64,000 nucleotides of DNA from Glycine soja (Eukaryota > Streptophyta > Magnoliopsida > Fabales > Fabaceae). The position numbers were made by a program, and so were the translations under genes. The notes under the pieces were generated by a model that searched no databases, was not told the origin of the DNA, and saw nothing but the letters and a program-made list of their open reading frames with translations. The stretch is taken from NCBI RefSeq assembly GCF_004193775.1, contig NC_041002.1:18161535-18225534 (forward strand), in the 5' to 3' direction. Shown here one piece after another: positions 22,573 through 34,778 of the stretch (the stretch's first letter is position 1; the number at the start of each line of letters is the position of its first letter).

Positions 22573-23207
22573 GTTGGTTCCTAAGTTGTGGTTCTTTCTT
22601 GTTGGGGGTTTGTAAAAGGTAAAAGCTAGGGTTCAAAAGAACGCAAGATAAGGAAGAAGAAAGTATTATGTAATAACAAGATAAACTAGGCGTGACTAGT
22701 AAAGAAAATAAGCTATGAAAGTAAGCAAGAAATTAAAGTGCAAGAAATGTAAACTATGACCACATTTAAGGTTCCCAACAAAGCACTCACTATCCTAAGG
22801 GAAAATTGCTTAAAATTATTACACACAAATGGAAGTTTAGTAACCTATTGGAGGCTCCCAACACACTTCCAATGAAAGGCCTTTTTGATACAAAATTTAA
22901 AAGTGATGAAGGTAAGTAAATTGCCAATTACAAAATTACAAAATTACAAAAAGGTCCCCAATTTTGGTTGTTGTTCACTCTTTGGTAATTAACTCAATTT
23001 GGAGTGCTTCTTAGTCCAATAGCTCTTGAGGTGGTTGGCCCCTTGCTTCTTGACTCAAATTCTTCAAGGGATGGCACCAATCGTCCTTTCCAATTCCCTA
23101 TATGGCAACTCACAAAAGGGGAAACAAAGAGACAAGCAATAACCAAAGACCAAAAAAATGAAATGAAAGTTAAACCAATAGAGTTTTAACAAGACAAATT
23201 TTCAAGG
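22573..23207 (-). other. D leader, gag-proximal part
   Basis: Noncoding 5' leader on the minus strand, matching B 28855-29540 and L about 2225-2800. Interrupted by A at ATTAT (23208-23212). The short open frame at 23004-23189 (plus) is an unsupported shadow. Confidence 0.75.
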
Positions 23208-23212
23208 ATTAT

Positions 23213-24740
23213 TATTAGTCATCTTATACGACTAACTTTTGTATAGAAAATATTTTCCAAAACTTGTATAGTTCCCCAATTTATGGTTATTTTGTAGTGA
23301 ATTTTGTAAATAAATATTGTTTTATGGTTAAAGCTGTCTCTAGAATATGTCCATTGGATTTAATGATGAAATATGAGCAATTTCAAGTGACAATGAGGCT
23401 AACTAATGAAGTGCTAAAAGTGACAGTTAAGCTTAGCTTATCAATGGGCTAAGCGTGCATCTACCGCTAAGTGCAGATTCAGCATGCTTAACGCGGCAGA
23501 AGAATGTGGCAAGGCATCAATATCAAGGCCACGCGCTAAGCGCGAGATCAGTGCGCTAAGCACAACAGTTGTCTTCAGCCAGGCTCACCGCATGACTAGC
23601 GCTAAGCTCAAATCCACTTACTCGCGCTAAGCACGAGGATGGCGCTAAGCACAACGTCGCGAATTCAGAGCCTATTTAAAGCCTGTTTTGTGCAGAATTA
23701 GGGTAACAAGGGCCCAGGGCACAGAATCCTATAGCACACCACAGTGCCTATTTCGGGAAAAGAGCTCTAGAGGAAGCATGAGGAGCAGCTTTTGTAGAGA
23801 TACCTAGGTTTTGTAAGCTTATTATTGTTAGGGTTTCGTCTGTAATGGCTGGCTAAACACCCTTATTGGGGATTTCTAATGAACAGGTGATGTAATTATT
23901 TTCATATATAATTGATATTGTTTCTTGTGTTAAATGCTTCTTCAGTGCTTAAATTTTGTATGCTCTTGGTCTAATCAGCCATTTGTGTGCCTAGTTAGGT
24001 GATTTTAACATTGGGAAATGTATTGTTGCCTTAGAACTTGAATGAAACAGAATTGAAACTTAGTCTTACAAGAGGGATCTATGGATTAAGTTTTGGTTTT
24101 AAGTATGTTGTTACAATAATGCTGTTTGGTCTAAGTCTAGTCCAACAAGAGGGATCTGAGGACAAAGCTTAGGCTAAATTAGGCTAAACTTTCGTAAGCT
24201 ACTTAAGCTAAGTCTAGTCCAACAAGAGGGATCTAAGGATGAAGCTTAGTTTAAGTTAGTCTAAACCTAGGAGGGCTGTCAAAATTAAGCCCAGTCCAAC
24301 AAGAGGGATCTGAGGATAAAGCTTGGATTGATTCAGTCCAACTAGGGATCGAGGTTTAGTAATTTAGGCTACAGCATAGAACACAAAAGCATGATCGATT
24401 AGAGAAACATCCTTATATGCATCAGCTGGTCTGTTAGAAAGACCCAACACTTCTACCTACTGCTGTCAATTTTACTTAATTGCATTTTTACTATTTTTAT
24501 CCTAGACCTAGTTTAATTCTGTTTTAAACCATCAATTATCAATGTTTCTTTCAACAATGCCTTATTTCTGAATTTAACCTAGTCTTAGACTAGTTTCCCT
24601 GAGTTCGATACAGGGATTCATCCGTTTTAATTTTTAAATACTTGACGATCCGATGTGCTTTCCGGTAAACCAGATTTTCCTTGAATATATTTGTACCAAG
24701 AAAAAGTGGAACAAAAAGTAACCACAGGGGAAATCCAAAA
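23213..24740 (+). repeat. A 5' LTR
   Basis: 1528 bp. U3 has a GCTAAGCG cluster (23428-23655) then CTATTTAAAGCC (TATA-like, about 23670). Downstream are three tandem copies (about 80 bp apart, 24125-24330) of GTCCAACAAGAGGGATCT. It is about 90 bp longer than the 3' LTR because the GCTAAGCG cluster is longer. Confidence 0.9.
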
Positions 24741-24754
24741 AAGTATTTATGGTA

Positions 24755-24772
24755 TGGCTCCGTTGCCGGGGA
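24755..24772 (+). other. A primer-binding site (tRNA-Asp type)
   Basis: TGGCTCCGTTGCCGGGGA, one mismatch to the tRNA-Asp complement. Confidence 0.88.
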
Positions 24773-24917
24773 AACTAGATTTAAGAAGATTTTAGTTTAG
24801 TTTTACGGCATTGCTTTATATTTTTCTCTTTAATTCATTAATTCTTTTTGTTCATATTTTAGTTATCGTACATTCATTGATCTTTTGGACTAGATAATTG
24901 TTGTTCTGCTTTTTTGT

Positions 24918-26200
24918 ATGCAAAGAAGATCTACTGTAGGTGATTTGATTCCCATTGATTTGGAGATTAACGCCACCTGTAGAAAGCGTAATTCAGAGAG
25001 AATCAAAAATTTTTTGCAGGATTTAGAAGCAGCAGCAACCTCAGAAGAAGAACCTCGATCTTCCGAGGCATCTTCTAGTTTTCCTATTGCAGGGCATTCT
25101 CATATAGAACCTGTTGAAGATACAATCATGGCCAAAGAGCCAAGAAGAGTAACCCTGGAGGATTATTCAAGTTCTAATGTGCCACAATTTTTTACTAGCA
25201 TTGCTCAACCAGAAGTTCAAGCACAAACCATTACATATCCACCATCATTGATTCAGCTAATTCTGAATAATTTGTTTCATGGTTTACCAAATGAAGATCC
25301 ATATGCACACCTAGCCACTTACATTTAAATATGCAATATTATTAGGCTAGCTGGTGTGCCTGAAGATGCAATCCGATTGAGCTTGTTTTCATTCTCACTA
25401 TCTGGAGAAGCTAAGAGGTGGCTTCATTCATTCAAAGGAAACAGTCTTAAGATATGGGATGAAGTTATGGAGAAATTTCTAAAGAAATATTTTCCTGAGT
25501 CTAAGACTGTGGAAGGCAAAGCTACCATCTCTTCTTTTCACCAATTTCCAGATGAATCTCTGAGTGAGGCCTTAGAAAGATTCTGTGGTTTATTGAGAAA
25601 GACCCCCACTCATTGATTCTCAGAATCGATATAGCTGAACATTTTAATAGATGGGTTAAGACCGCAGTCCAAGCAGCTATTGGATGCCTCCACAAGGGGA
25701 AAAATCAAGTTGAAGACCCCAGAAGAAGCCATGGATCTCATTGAAAATCTGGCTGCAAGTGACATTGCTATTCTGAGAGATAGAGCCCACATTCCTACTA
25801 AAAAGAGCTTATTGGAGCTAACCTCACAAGATGCATTGTTGGCACAGAACAAGTTGCTATCTAAGCAACTGGAGGCATTGACTAAAACACTAAGTAAGTT
25901 GCCAACTCAAATTCATTCTGCGCAAACTTCACATTCTTCTGTTTTGCAGGTTGCAGGATGTACAATTTGTGGTGGAGCTCATGAATCTGGATGTTGTATC
26001 CCTAATGAAGAACAAGTCACACATGAAGTCAATTATATGGGGAACCAGCCCAGAAACAATTTTAATGCAGGTGGATTTTTCGGATTCCAGCATGGACAGC
26101 AATACAACCAACAACAGGGACAATGGAGGAACCATCCTAGGAATCAATTCAATAGAGACCAGGGGGGATCATCCATAAGGCCGCAACCACAAGGGCCTAG
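24918..26200 (+). pseudogene. A gag, first part (interrupted by B)
   Basis: Start MQRRSTVGDLIPIDLEI at 24918. Same domains as C: RVTLEDYSS, the gag domain with AKRWLHSFKGN, the LERF block, and the zinc-knuckle-like GCTICGGAHESGCC (CX2CX3HX4C). All parts stay in frame 0, broken by TAA (25326, Glu position), TGA (25614, Gly position) and TAG (25632, Gln position). B enters after GPS at CCTAG (26196-26200), and the same frame resumes at 31750. Downstream come a Gln-poor linker, the Lys/Glu-rich spacer and the protease. Confidence 0.9.
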
Positions 26201-27177
26201 TGATGTAAGCTCCATTGGAGCTTGTAGGCCTAGGATCTTCTTCATCAATGGATTCCTTTGCTTCTTGGAAGATGAATGGCAGCAGAATAGAGAAGGAAGA
26301 GAGAGAGCAGACGCCACTTCAAGGAGAAGATGAGTCTAGAAGAAGCTCACCACCATAGGAGGCCATGGATAAGAGCTTGGAGGAAGAAGGAGATGAATGA
26401 AGGGAGAGGGAGAGATGAGCACGAATTTTTGTGCTCTAAAAGATCTTTGAAATCTGAAGTTTAATTTTCAAATCATCAAAGTTGAAAAAAAAAATGCACA
26501 CACATGACCTCTATTTATAGCCTAAGTGTCACACAAAATTGGAGGGAAATTTGAATTTCAATTCAAATTTCACTTGAATTTGAAATTGAATTTGTGGAGC
26601 CAAACTTTGGAGCCAAAATTTCACTAATTATGATTACTGAATTTTAGTTATGGTTCAGCCCACTAATCCAAGATCAATTCCAAGATTCTCCACTAAGTGT
26701 GCTTAGGTGTCATGAGGCATGTAAAGCATGAAGGACATGCAAAAAGTGTGACTATATGATGTGGCAATGGGGTGTAGTAAGCAAATGCTCACCTCCCCCT
26801 CTAAAATTTAATTGGGCTGGGCTTCTGCCAATTCAATTAAATTTATTTCCAACCACACACATCAAATATTCACTTAGTACATGTGAAATTACAAAACTAC
26901 CCCTAATACAAAAACTAGTCTCAGTGCCCTAAAATACAAGGGCTGAAAAATCCTATATTTCTAGGGTACCCTACCTACAATATGGAGCCCTAAATACAAG
27001 GACCAAATATAATGACATCCTAGTCTAATATGTACAAAGATAAGTGGGCTCATACTTAGCCCATGGGCCCGAAATCTACTCTAAGGCTCATAAGAACCCT
27101 AGGGCCTTCTCTTGCATCTTTGGCCCAATCTTCTTGGAGTCTTCTATCCAATGCCCTTGGAGGGTAGGATTGCATCA
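26201..27177 (-). repeat. B 3' LTR
   Basis: 977 bp, plus-strand TGATGTAAGC...ATTGCATCA. On the minus strand the first bases after the purine tract (plus-strand TTCCCTCCCC, 27178-27187) continue the pol frame (stop at 27144). Confidence 0.95.
26511..26520 (-). promoter_or_regulatory. TATA box of B 3' LTR
   Basis: CTATAAATAG on the minus strand. Confidence 0.6.
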
Positions 27178-28854
27178 TTCCCTCCCCATTGAAAAGGATT
27201 TGACCTCAAATCCCGAGATTCTTGAAACTCATTAATTCTTTCCTCAACACCTGTAAAAAGAATAATAACATATGTATTAGTGATGTTTGGTATGTTAGAG
27301 TACGATAAGGACTGAAAACCCCTTTCCTGGCCATCTTCCCATAAGAGAATATAGTTCCTCATCAACTCAATGAGTGGTGCTACAGGTATAGAAAAATATG
27401 GGACAAACCTTTTGTAAAAGTTTGTTAAGATATTGAAGCCCCAAATTTCTCTTATACTTGGTGGAGTAGGCCACTCAGGAATTACCTTTATTCTCTTAGG
27501 GTTGATGGGAAGCCCTTGATCACTATTTAAAAAGTTAAGGAAAGTAATGGAATAAAACATACATTTTTTATGTTTTCATATTGATTATTCCTACCAAAAA
27601 GTATAACAAACCTAAGGTATCCCATATGAGTACCTAAGTTTGTATTGAAACTAAAAATAAGAACAAACCTACCTAATGGGTCTCTATGTACACACACCAT
27701 GAAGATGTTGGGTGCACGAGTGATTTTACAAAAGAGGGTTGCACCATTCAAAACATTCATCATACCACCTATTTTAGGGACTTGGTGCCTAATAATACCT
27801 ATTTTGGGCACCAACAAAGCACAAGGATTTAAGCTCTTGCAAACCAAACCCTCATTCAACAACTTCTTTACTTGAGGAATAAACTCAAGCCCAAGAGGTG
27901 TGGCAATGCTAACAAGTGTCTTTTTACAAAAGCGAAAATGTGGAGGTTGTCTAAGAGGGAAAGTTTCTTTAATGTTTGTCTTTATTGTAAAATGAGTTTC
28001 CTTCTTAGCTAAACTCTTGGAGGAGACACTTACCTCCTTACACTTCTCTTTAACCACTAATGGTTGTCCTTCTTCTTGGGGGTATATTTCTTCACTAGAT
28101 TTTTCCCCTTTTGCTTCTTCACTTTCACTAGAGGCAGATGAAGTAGTAGCCTCATCTTGGCTACTATAAATGTCTTGGCCCCTCACAATCATGGTTTTTG
28201 TGGTGGGACATTGAGAAGTAATGTGTCCTCTTCCAAGACATTTAAAGCACTTTATAGAGCTAGTTTTCTCTTGCATATTAGCCTTAGGGGCTTACCTTTC
28301 TATTGTCTTCCCCTTATCATCTTTGGGCTTAGAAGGTGTCACCCCTAAGATTCCTTGACCTTGGTCTTTCATTGGATAAGAGTGAGAGCCATAAGATTTT
28401 GAAGTAGACTTCTTTTTAAGTTGTTGCTCTACCCTTATTTCCCAATCTAAGTTAGCCTATACATTGTCCTTCCCATGGAAGTATGGGAGGTTAATGTTAG
28501 CCTCTTGAGGCTTTCTTTCCTTTTCTCTTCTATGGGAGTGAGGTCTAAGATGTGACCTATGCATTTCTTCGTAATAGTCACGAAGTTCTTCACTTAGGCT
28601 CTTGCAAGAGTTATGACTACTATAGGAGGCATGTTTTTCTCTTTTCATTTCTTTCATTATTTTTCTTCTTTCTTCCTCTCTTATTTTCTTTCTTTCATCT
28701 TGACTTATTTCTTCCACACTTTTTTTCCTTTTTCTTTTCTCTCTTGTTTTTCTTTCCATAACTCAAGGGATCTCAACTAATCTAATATCTTATACAAGGG
28801 GTCCTTAGGAGTAGAACCCTCACCATTAACACTAGATGAAGAATGAAGACTCAT
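27144..28854 (-). pseudogene. B gag-pol remnant with zinc knuckle
   Basis: Starts at 28854 (MSLHSSS...), with a Lys/Glu-rich Gag N terminus ending in PYFHGKDNV (28457). The Gag core is deleted, followed by the linker and the CCHC zinc knuckle CFKCLGRGHITSQC (about 28230-28270). Then come an acidic Ser-rich stretch, the RT N-terminal linker (GLEFIPQVKKLLNEGLVCKS) with LVPKIG, an RT patch (HRDPLGRFVL), and the RNase H linker (VIPEWPTPPSIREIWGF, FYKRFVPYFS). It ends with NPFQWGGNDAIL running into the LTR. Protease, the RT catalytic box, RNase H body and integrase are all missing, at the same joints as D and H. A TAG near codon 25 and two frame changes (about 28290 and 27540) break it. Confidence 0.8.
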
Positions 28855-30761
28855 GTTGGTTCCTAAGTTATGGTTCTTTCTTGTTGGGGGTTTGAAAAAA
28901 AGGTAAAAGAAACTATGGTTGAAACTAGCCAAAATAAACACTAAAAGAGGTGTGAAAGATAAGGTAAAAACTAATTGGTAAAAGGCAAGCTATCTAGGTG
29001 GTTTGACAATGGAGGGTAAAAGAAATAAGTTATGAAAGTAAGCAAGAAATTAAAGTGCAATAAATGCAAACTAGGCGGATCCTAAGAGTGTTTGGATGAC
29101 CTCATTTAAGGTTCCCAACAAAACACTCACTATCCTAAGGGAAAATTGCCTAAAATTATTACACACAAATGGAAGTAGGGTGACCTATTGGAGGCTCCCA
29201 ACTTACTTCCAATGAAAGGCCTTTTGTTACAAAATTTGAAAGAAAAGCAAATTGCCAATTACAAAATTACAAAAACAAAAGTCCTCAATTGTGGTGGGCT
29301 ATTCTCTCTTTAGTGTTTCACTCAATTTGGAGTGCTTCTTAGTCCAATAGGTCTTAAGGTGGTTTGCCCCTTGCTTCTTGACTCAAATTCTTCAAGGTAT
29401 GGCACCAATCCTCCTTTCCAATTCCCTATATGGCAACTCACAAGCAAGGAAACAAAGAGACAAGCAATAACCAAAGACCACAAAAAAATGAAATGAAAGC
29501 TAAACCAATAGAGTTTTAACAAGACAAATTTTCAAGGATTATTCAACAATTAAAGCAATGAAAAGCACACAAAAGCAAGCTAAGACTCTAAGAGAAACCT
29601 AGAATGGCTCTAGAGTAGAGTAGAAAAAACTATAAAAAAAAGACTCAAGAAACCTCTAGTTTTGGCACTTGTTTTCACAATAATTTTCAATTGAAATTTC
29701 AGAACTAGGATTGGTATAAAATAGTCACCAATTATAGAACAAATTTTGAGCCAAAACAAGAAGCACACTTTCCTTTCACTTTTTTTTCCTGGACACTGAT
29801 TTTTCTGCCAATTTGTGCAATTTTTCTTATTTTTTCCTTTAATCCAAATCGCTTGGTTCTTTTTTTATAATTTTTTTCCAGATGTCTATAAAATTCAGTA
29901 AAACTTTCATCTCAAAAAACGTAGTGACCAATTCCCAGTAATTTATACAAGTTCGTATGTTCAAGCTGCCAGCACCAGCGATTTCAACCTAGAAATCTAG
30001 AGAAGTGTTTATGTTGCTTAAGGCTTGGATAGTTACAATTTTTGTTTGCTTATGCTTAATTATCTTGAATAACACAATTCAAGAGAGCTTAAGACTTATT
30101 ATGATTCAAAAATCCAGCCACAACTCAGCACCACAACTCAACTTCATCATAGGCATCATGTAGGAAACTTAGAAAACAAAAAAAAAGTTCAAGAACAAGA
30201 CTACTTCTAGGAATTGATTTGGAACATGTTATGAACTAAATAACATGCATGAATTAGACTCAAAATTCAAAAGATAGGCTAAGAATGACAAGAATGCATG
30301 AACAAATGTATCTAGAATTCAATCAACAAAATAAAAATTCAACACAAACTTAGAACATAATGTGACAATTACTATGACTAAACATGACTCTAAGACAACA
30401 TGGATTAAGTGATTCACACTTAGATTTTTGTGTTTTTTTTTTCTAATCAATATTTTGGAAGAAAATTTAGATCTAAGGTTCAGCACAAGAATATTATGAA
30501 TGAAAAACGATAGAACCTAAAATCAACTCAAAAACAAGATTCAAGAGTAGATCTACAAAATTTGAACCATAGAAATGCAAGAACAAGTGTAGATCTAAGA
30601 TTTAATCGGTTTATTTTTTTTTTTTGAATCTACTCTAAACAGCACCAAACCACAAGACAATGGAGGATATACATGGAGAATAAGATGAAGAACAAGGAAT
30701 TAAAGAGAATTCACCGAACAAAAAGATAGAGGAAGCAAAAGAACATCACCTAGATGAAGAT
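28855..30761 (-). other. B leader (5' untranslated region)
   Basis: Noncoding 1.9-kb leader on the minus strand, colinear with D (22573-23207 plus 39187-40409) and L (about 1411-2828). Contains poly-T runs (29780-29880, 30600-30625) and no convincing ORF; the 66-codon minus frame at 29322-29522 is conserved in place but not supported as a gene. Confidence 0.8.
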
Positions 30762-30774
30762 GCTCTTGATACAA
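30762..30774 (-). other. B primer-binding site (decayed tRNA-iMet)
   Basis: Minus-strand TGTTGTATCAAGAGC-like sequence, two bases from the LTR; the intact form TGGTATCAGAGC is present in D. Confidence 0.65.
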
Positions 30775-30776
30775 CA

Positions 30777-31749
30777 TGATGTAAGCTCCATTGGAGCTTG
30801 TAGGCCTAGGATCTTCTTCATCAATGGATTCCTTTACATCTTGGAAGATGAATGGCAGCGGAATGGAGAAGGAAGAGAGAGAGAAGACACCACTTCAAGG
30901 AGAAGATGAGTCTAGAAGAAGTTCACCACCATAGGAGGCCATGGATAAGAGCTTAGAGGAAGAAGGAGATGAATGAAGGGAGAGGGAGAGAATAGCACGA
31001 AATTTTGTGCTCTAAAAGAGCTTTGAAATCTGAAGTTTAATTTTCAAATCATCAATGTTGAAAAAAAATGCACACACATGACCTCTATTTATAGCCTAAG
31101 TGTCACACAAAATTGGAGGGAAATTTGAATTTCAATTCAAATTTCACTTGAATTTGAAATTGAATTTGTGGAGCCAAACTTTGGAGCCAAAATATCACTA
31201 ATTATGATTAGTGAATTTTAGTTATGGTTCATCCCACTAATCCAAGATCAATTCCAAGATTCTCCACTAAGTGTGCTTAGGTGTCATGAGGCATGTAAAG
31301 CATGAAGGACATGCAAAAAGTGTGACTATATGATGTGGCAATGGGGTGTAGTAAGCAAATGCTCACCTTCGCCTCTAAAATTTAATTGGATTGGGCTTCT
31401 ACCAATTCAATTAAATTTATTTCCAACCACACACATCAAATATTCACTTAGTACATGTGAAATTACAAAACTACCCCTAATACAAAAACTAGTCTCAGTG
31501 CCTAAAATACAAGGGCTGAAAAATCCTATATTTCTAGGGTACCCTACCTACAATATGGAGCCCTAAATACAAGGACCAAATATAATGACATCCTAGTCTA
31601 ATATGTACAAAGATAAGTGGGCTCATAATTAGCCCATGGGCCCAAAATCTACCCTAAGGCTCATGAGAACCCTAGGGCTTCTCTTGCATCTTTTGCCCAA
31701 TCCTCTTGGAGTCTTCTATCCAATGCCCTTGGAGGGTAGGATTGCATCA
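30777..31749 (-). repeat. B 5' LTR with TATA box at 31085-31094
   Basis: 973 bp, plus-strand TGATGTAAGC...ATTGCATCA. CTATAAATAG on the minus strand at 31085-31094 would initiate B transcription. Confidence 0.95.
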
Positions 31750-33050
31750 CCTAGTCTCTATGATCACACCACGAAGATGGAAGAGACTCTAGCTCAATTT
31801 ATGCAGGTTTCTATGTCTAACTAGAAGAGCACAGAGTCTGCTATAAAGAATATGGAGGTCCAAGTGGGATAGCTCACAAAACAGTTGGCGGATAGGCCGT
31901 CAAGCTTCTTTAGTGCAACACTGAGAAAAATCCAAAGGAAGAATGTAAAGCTATCATGACAAGGAGCAGAATGGCAACCCATGTGGATGAAAGAAAAGCT
32001 GAGAAGAAGATGGAGGAACATAAACAACAGTTGACTGATGAACTGGCGCTGGAACCGGTTGATGATTTAGTTGAACTTGAAGAAATTGTTGAGGAAGCAG
32101 AAGGTGATGAAGAAGGAGAGATACCAATAAAAGACTGTCAAGAGAGAATAAAGAAGGAAGAAAAAGAAATTAAAGAAAAGGAAGAAAAAGTAAAAAAATT
32201 GAAAATTGAAAACCAAAAAGAGAAGGTTGTTGAGATTGAAAAGAAGAAGGGCAAAAGTAAGGCTAACTCAGAAAAGAAGAAAGAGGCTACTCCTATTGAA
32301 TGCAAGGAGGTACCTTATCCAATGGTACCCTCCAGGAAAGATAAAGAGCGGCATTTGGCCAGATTTTTTTATATCTTCAAGAAACTGGAAATTACTTTAC
32401 CATTTGGAGATTCACTTCAGCAAATGCCCCTCTATGCCAAATTTTTGAAGGATATGCTAACGAAGAAGAATCGGTACATCCATAGTGACAGAATTGTTGT
32501 GGAAGGTAATTGTAGTGTTGTGATTCAATGCATTCTTTCACCCAAGCACAAAGACCCTGGAGTTTTCATGATACCATGTTCTATTGGTGAGGTTGTTGTA
32601 AGCAAAGCTCTCATAGACTTGGGAACTAGTATCAATTTAATGCCTCTTTCCATGTCCCGACGACTTGGAGAGATAGAGATAATGCCTACACGCATGACTC
32701 TCCAGTTAGCTGACCGCTCCATTACAAAGCCATATGGAGTCATTGAAGATGTTTTGGTGAAGGTTAAACACCTGATATTCCCAGCTGATTTCGTTGTCAT
32801 AGATATAGAAGAGGATGCTAACATTCCTCTCATTCTTGGCCGCCCATTCATGTCTACTGCAAGCTGCATGGTGGACATGGGAAAAAAGATACTCCATATG
32901 GGCATAGAGGATCAGAAGATCAGCTTTGATTTGTTCCATGAGGATAAAGATCCACCTCGCCAAAATGTCTATCTGAAAGTGCATGTGATGGACGAAAAGA
33001 GACCTGAGAAGAAGGTCCTTGAAGTAGGAACTCTCTTGGATCCTGGATAA
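31750..33050 (+). pseudogene. A gag-protease, second part: spacer and aspartic protease
   Basis: Resumes A gag after B. 31750-31955 carries TAG at 31822 and 31870 (both at Gln positions) and a one-base loss near 31920. From 31956 one open frame of 364 codons runs to TAA at 33050: MTRSRMATHVDERK, a Glu/Lys-rich coiled-coil-like spacer (about residues 10-110), the VPYPMVPSRKDKERHLARFF boundary block, then a retropepsin-like domain. That domain has LIDLGTSINLM (catalytic Asp in DLGTS), RMTLQLADRSI, FPADFVVIDIEED and the hydrophobic-Gly motif IPLILGRPF. It would mature Gag. The frame stops after GTLLDPG with no RT downstream. Confidence 0.88.
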
Positions 33051-33061
33051 CAGAACGATGC

Positions 33062-33107
33062 GTCAAGCTAATGACATTAAAAGAGCGCTTACTGGGAGGC
33101 AACCCAG
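33062..33107 (+). other. Conserved post-protease stem-loop block of A
   Basis: Starting 11 bp after the stop: a CGTCA-AGCTAA-TGAC(A) hairpin, then CTGGG-AGGCAA-CCCAG (33092-33107). F has the same block with ATTGGG/CCCAAT, so one base pair covaries (C-G here, T-A in F). Confidence 0.7.
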
Positions 33108-34765
33108 CTTTTCTTTCCCTTTTCTATTTTCATTCTTACCTCTTGCATGTAATTAGGATATCTTGCTTGTGATTGTGATTAATTTCAGCTTGTTTAGTAA
33201 TGAACAAGGGTTTGTGAGCTTGTGTGAAGAGATAGACAAAAAAAGACTTAGAAATTTTTTTGAAAATTGTCTATCCGCTAAGCGCAGACCTTGCGCTAAG
33301 CGCTTAGTCTTCACACGTTAAGTCGATCTTTCTCACGCTAAGCGCACAGACCCCTGATTAGTTGGCTAAATAAAACATAGCTAAGCGCACATCACTGCGC
33401 TAAGCCCCACATCTTTGCGGTAATTGAACTTTAACATGTGGGCTTAGCGTGGATGATGCGCTAAGCGCCACTTCTTCTCTGTAAACATTTCATTGTAGCA
33501 GCACTAAGCGTGCTATCCAGCGCTAAGCCCGAAATCCATTTTGTAACTTGAGCTTTTAAGCTGGGCTTAGCTAGCTAGGAGGCGCTAAGCACCGATCTCT
33601 TATGGTTTTTGAACTCTTGGAAGTGCGCTAAGTGCGCCTGTTGTGCTAAGCCTGAACTACTCTCTGTAAGTTGAAGCTTGATGTTACGCTAAACCTCACA
33701 TCTCAGGCTAAGCGCATGTTGTAGAAAATTTTGTGTTGCAGAAAGCGCTAAGTGCAGCCTGCTGCTCTAAGCCCCAGATGCTCACTGGACCTTACAACTT
33801 CAAGTTGGGCTTAGCGCAAGGCTAAGCTAAGCGCTAGTGTTTTAAACTCAAACGTCACATTGGCACGCTAAGCGCGCCATACAAATTTCAGTTTTTAAAA
33901 ATCAAAGGCAGAGGCACTTAGGTTGCTACCTTTGCACCCAAACCTCTGCACCCTCTCAACTTTGAGCAAATTCTTTTACTTTCTGCTACGTGTGTATTGC
34001 TTCTCTGCATCATTTTTACTTCATTTCAAGAACAATCCAAGTAAGTTAGCACATTTCTATTTTTACTTTTCATTCTTCAAACCTTAGGATAGATGACTTC
34101 TTGTTTTTCTTAGTTAGTTGTTGTTAGGTTAAGGTTATTAGTTTTAGGGTTAGTCAATGCAGGATTTTTGGCAACCTAGAAGCCCATTAGAGGCAATGTG
34201 GCTGAAAAGGGGAGAAGACCCCTGAAGTTCTATCTGGAAATCACGATGAACGCGCTAAGCGTGCCTGTGCCCTTAGCCTGTTCATCACAACTGTAAAAAT
34301 TTTGGATTTCCAGATAAACGCACTAAGCGGACCATGTCACGCTAAGCACGTTCATCCCTGCTGATGAACTTAAGTGATAAGCCCGCTAAGCATATTTGTG
34401 CGCTAAGCGGGACCAGTGCTCTAACATTTAGGGTTTTGAAAATTTTTGTTCAGCACTAAACCAGACCTGTACGGCTAAGCGCCACTTTGCTTCTATAAGT
34501 TTCCCTTTGTAATAAGGCTAAGCGTGTCTGTGTGCTAAGCCCTTGTTGTGTATTGAGCTAAGCGCTCAACTGCGCTAAGCTCAACTCCCTCGCTGTCTTT
34601 TAAGTTTTTGTAGTCAGGATAAGTGCGCCCTGTGCGCTAAGCCTGATTGTCTTTCTGCTGAGGCTGAGCTAAGCGCCAGCATGCTGCACTAAGCTTCAAT
34701 TCTTTTTGGTTTTGAAAGTTGTAGACTTAGGCTAAGCTCAACTGTGCGCTAAGCCTATTCTGCAG
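33108..34765 (+). other. A inter-ORF region: GCTAAGCG arrays, splice signals
   Basis: Noncoding. Array 1 at 33270-33870 (about 21 words) and array 2 at 34245-34765 (about 18 words) flank a word-free leader (33900-34040) ending in CCAA|GTAAGT (donor, 34041). The acceptor CTGCAG ends at 34765. The implied intron is about 725 bp. Confidence 0.7.
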
Positions 34766-34778
34766 AAAAAAATGTTTC

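Larger units (their letters stand above)
26201..31749 (-). mobile_element. Element B: complete non-autonomous CRM-like gypsy element
   Basis: 5549 bp with the perfect target duplication CCTAG (26196-26200 and 31750-31754) and TG...CA ends. Minus strand: 5' LTR 30777-31749, degenerate tRNA-iMet primer site, 1.9-kb leader, short gag-pol remnant, purine tract, 3' LTR 26201-27177. The two LTRs (973 and 977 bp) look nearly identical over long stretches, implying a fairly recent insertion. With no protease, catalytic RT core or integrase it must have been mobilised in trans. Confidence 0.95.

Noticed and set aside
32525..32984. Minus frames over the A protease
   Set aside because: Antisense of the well-conserved retropepsin domain.
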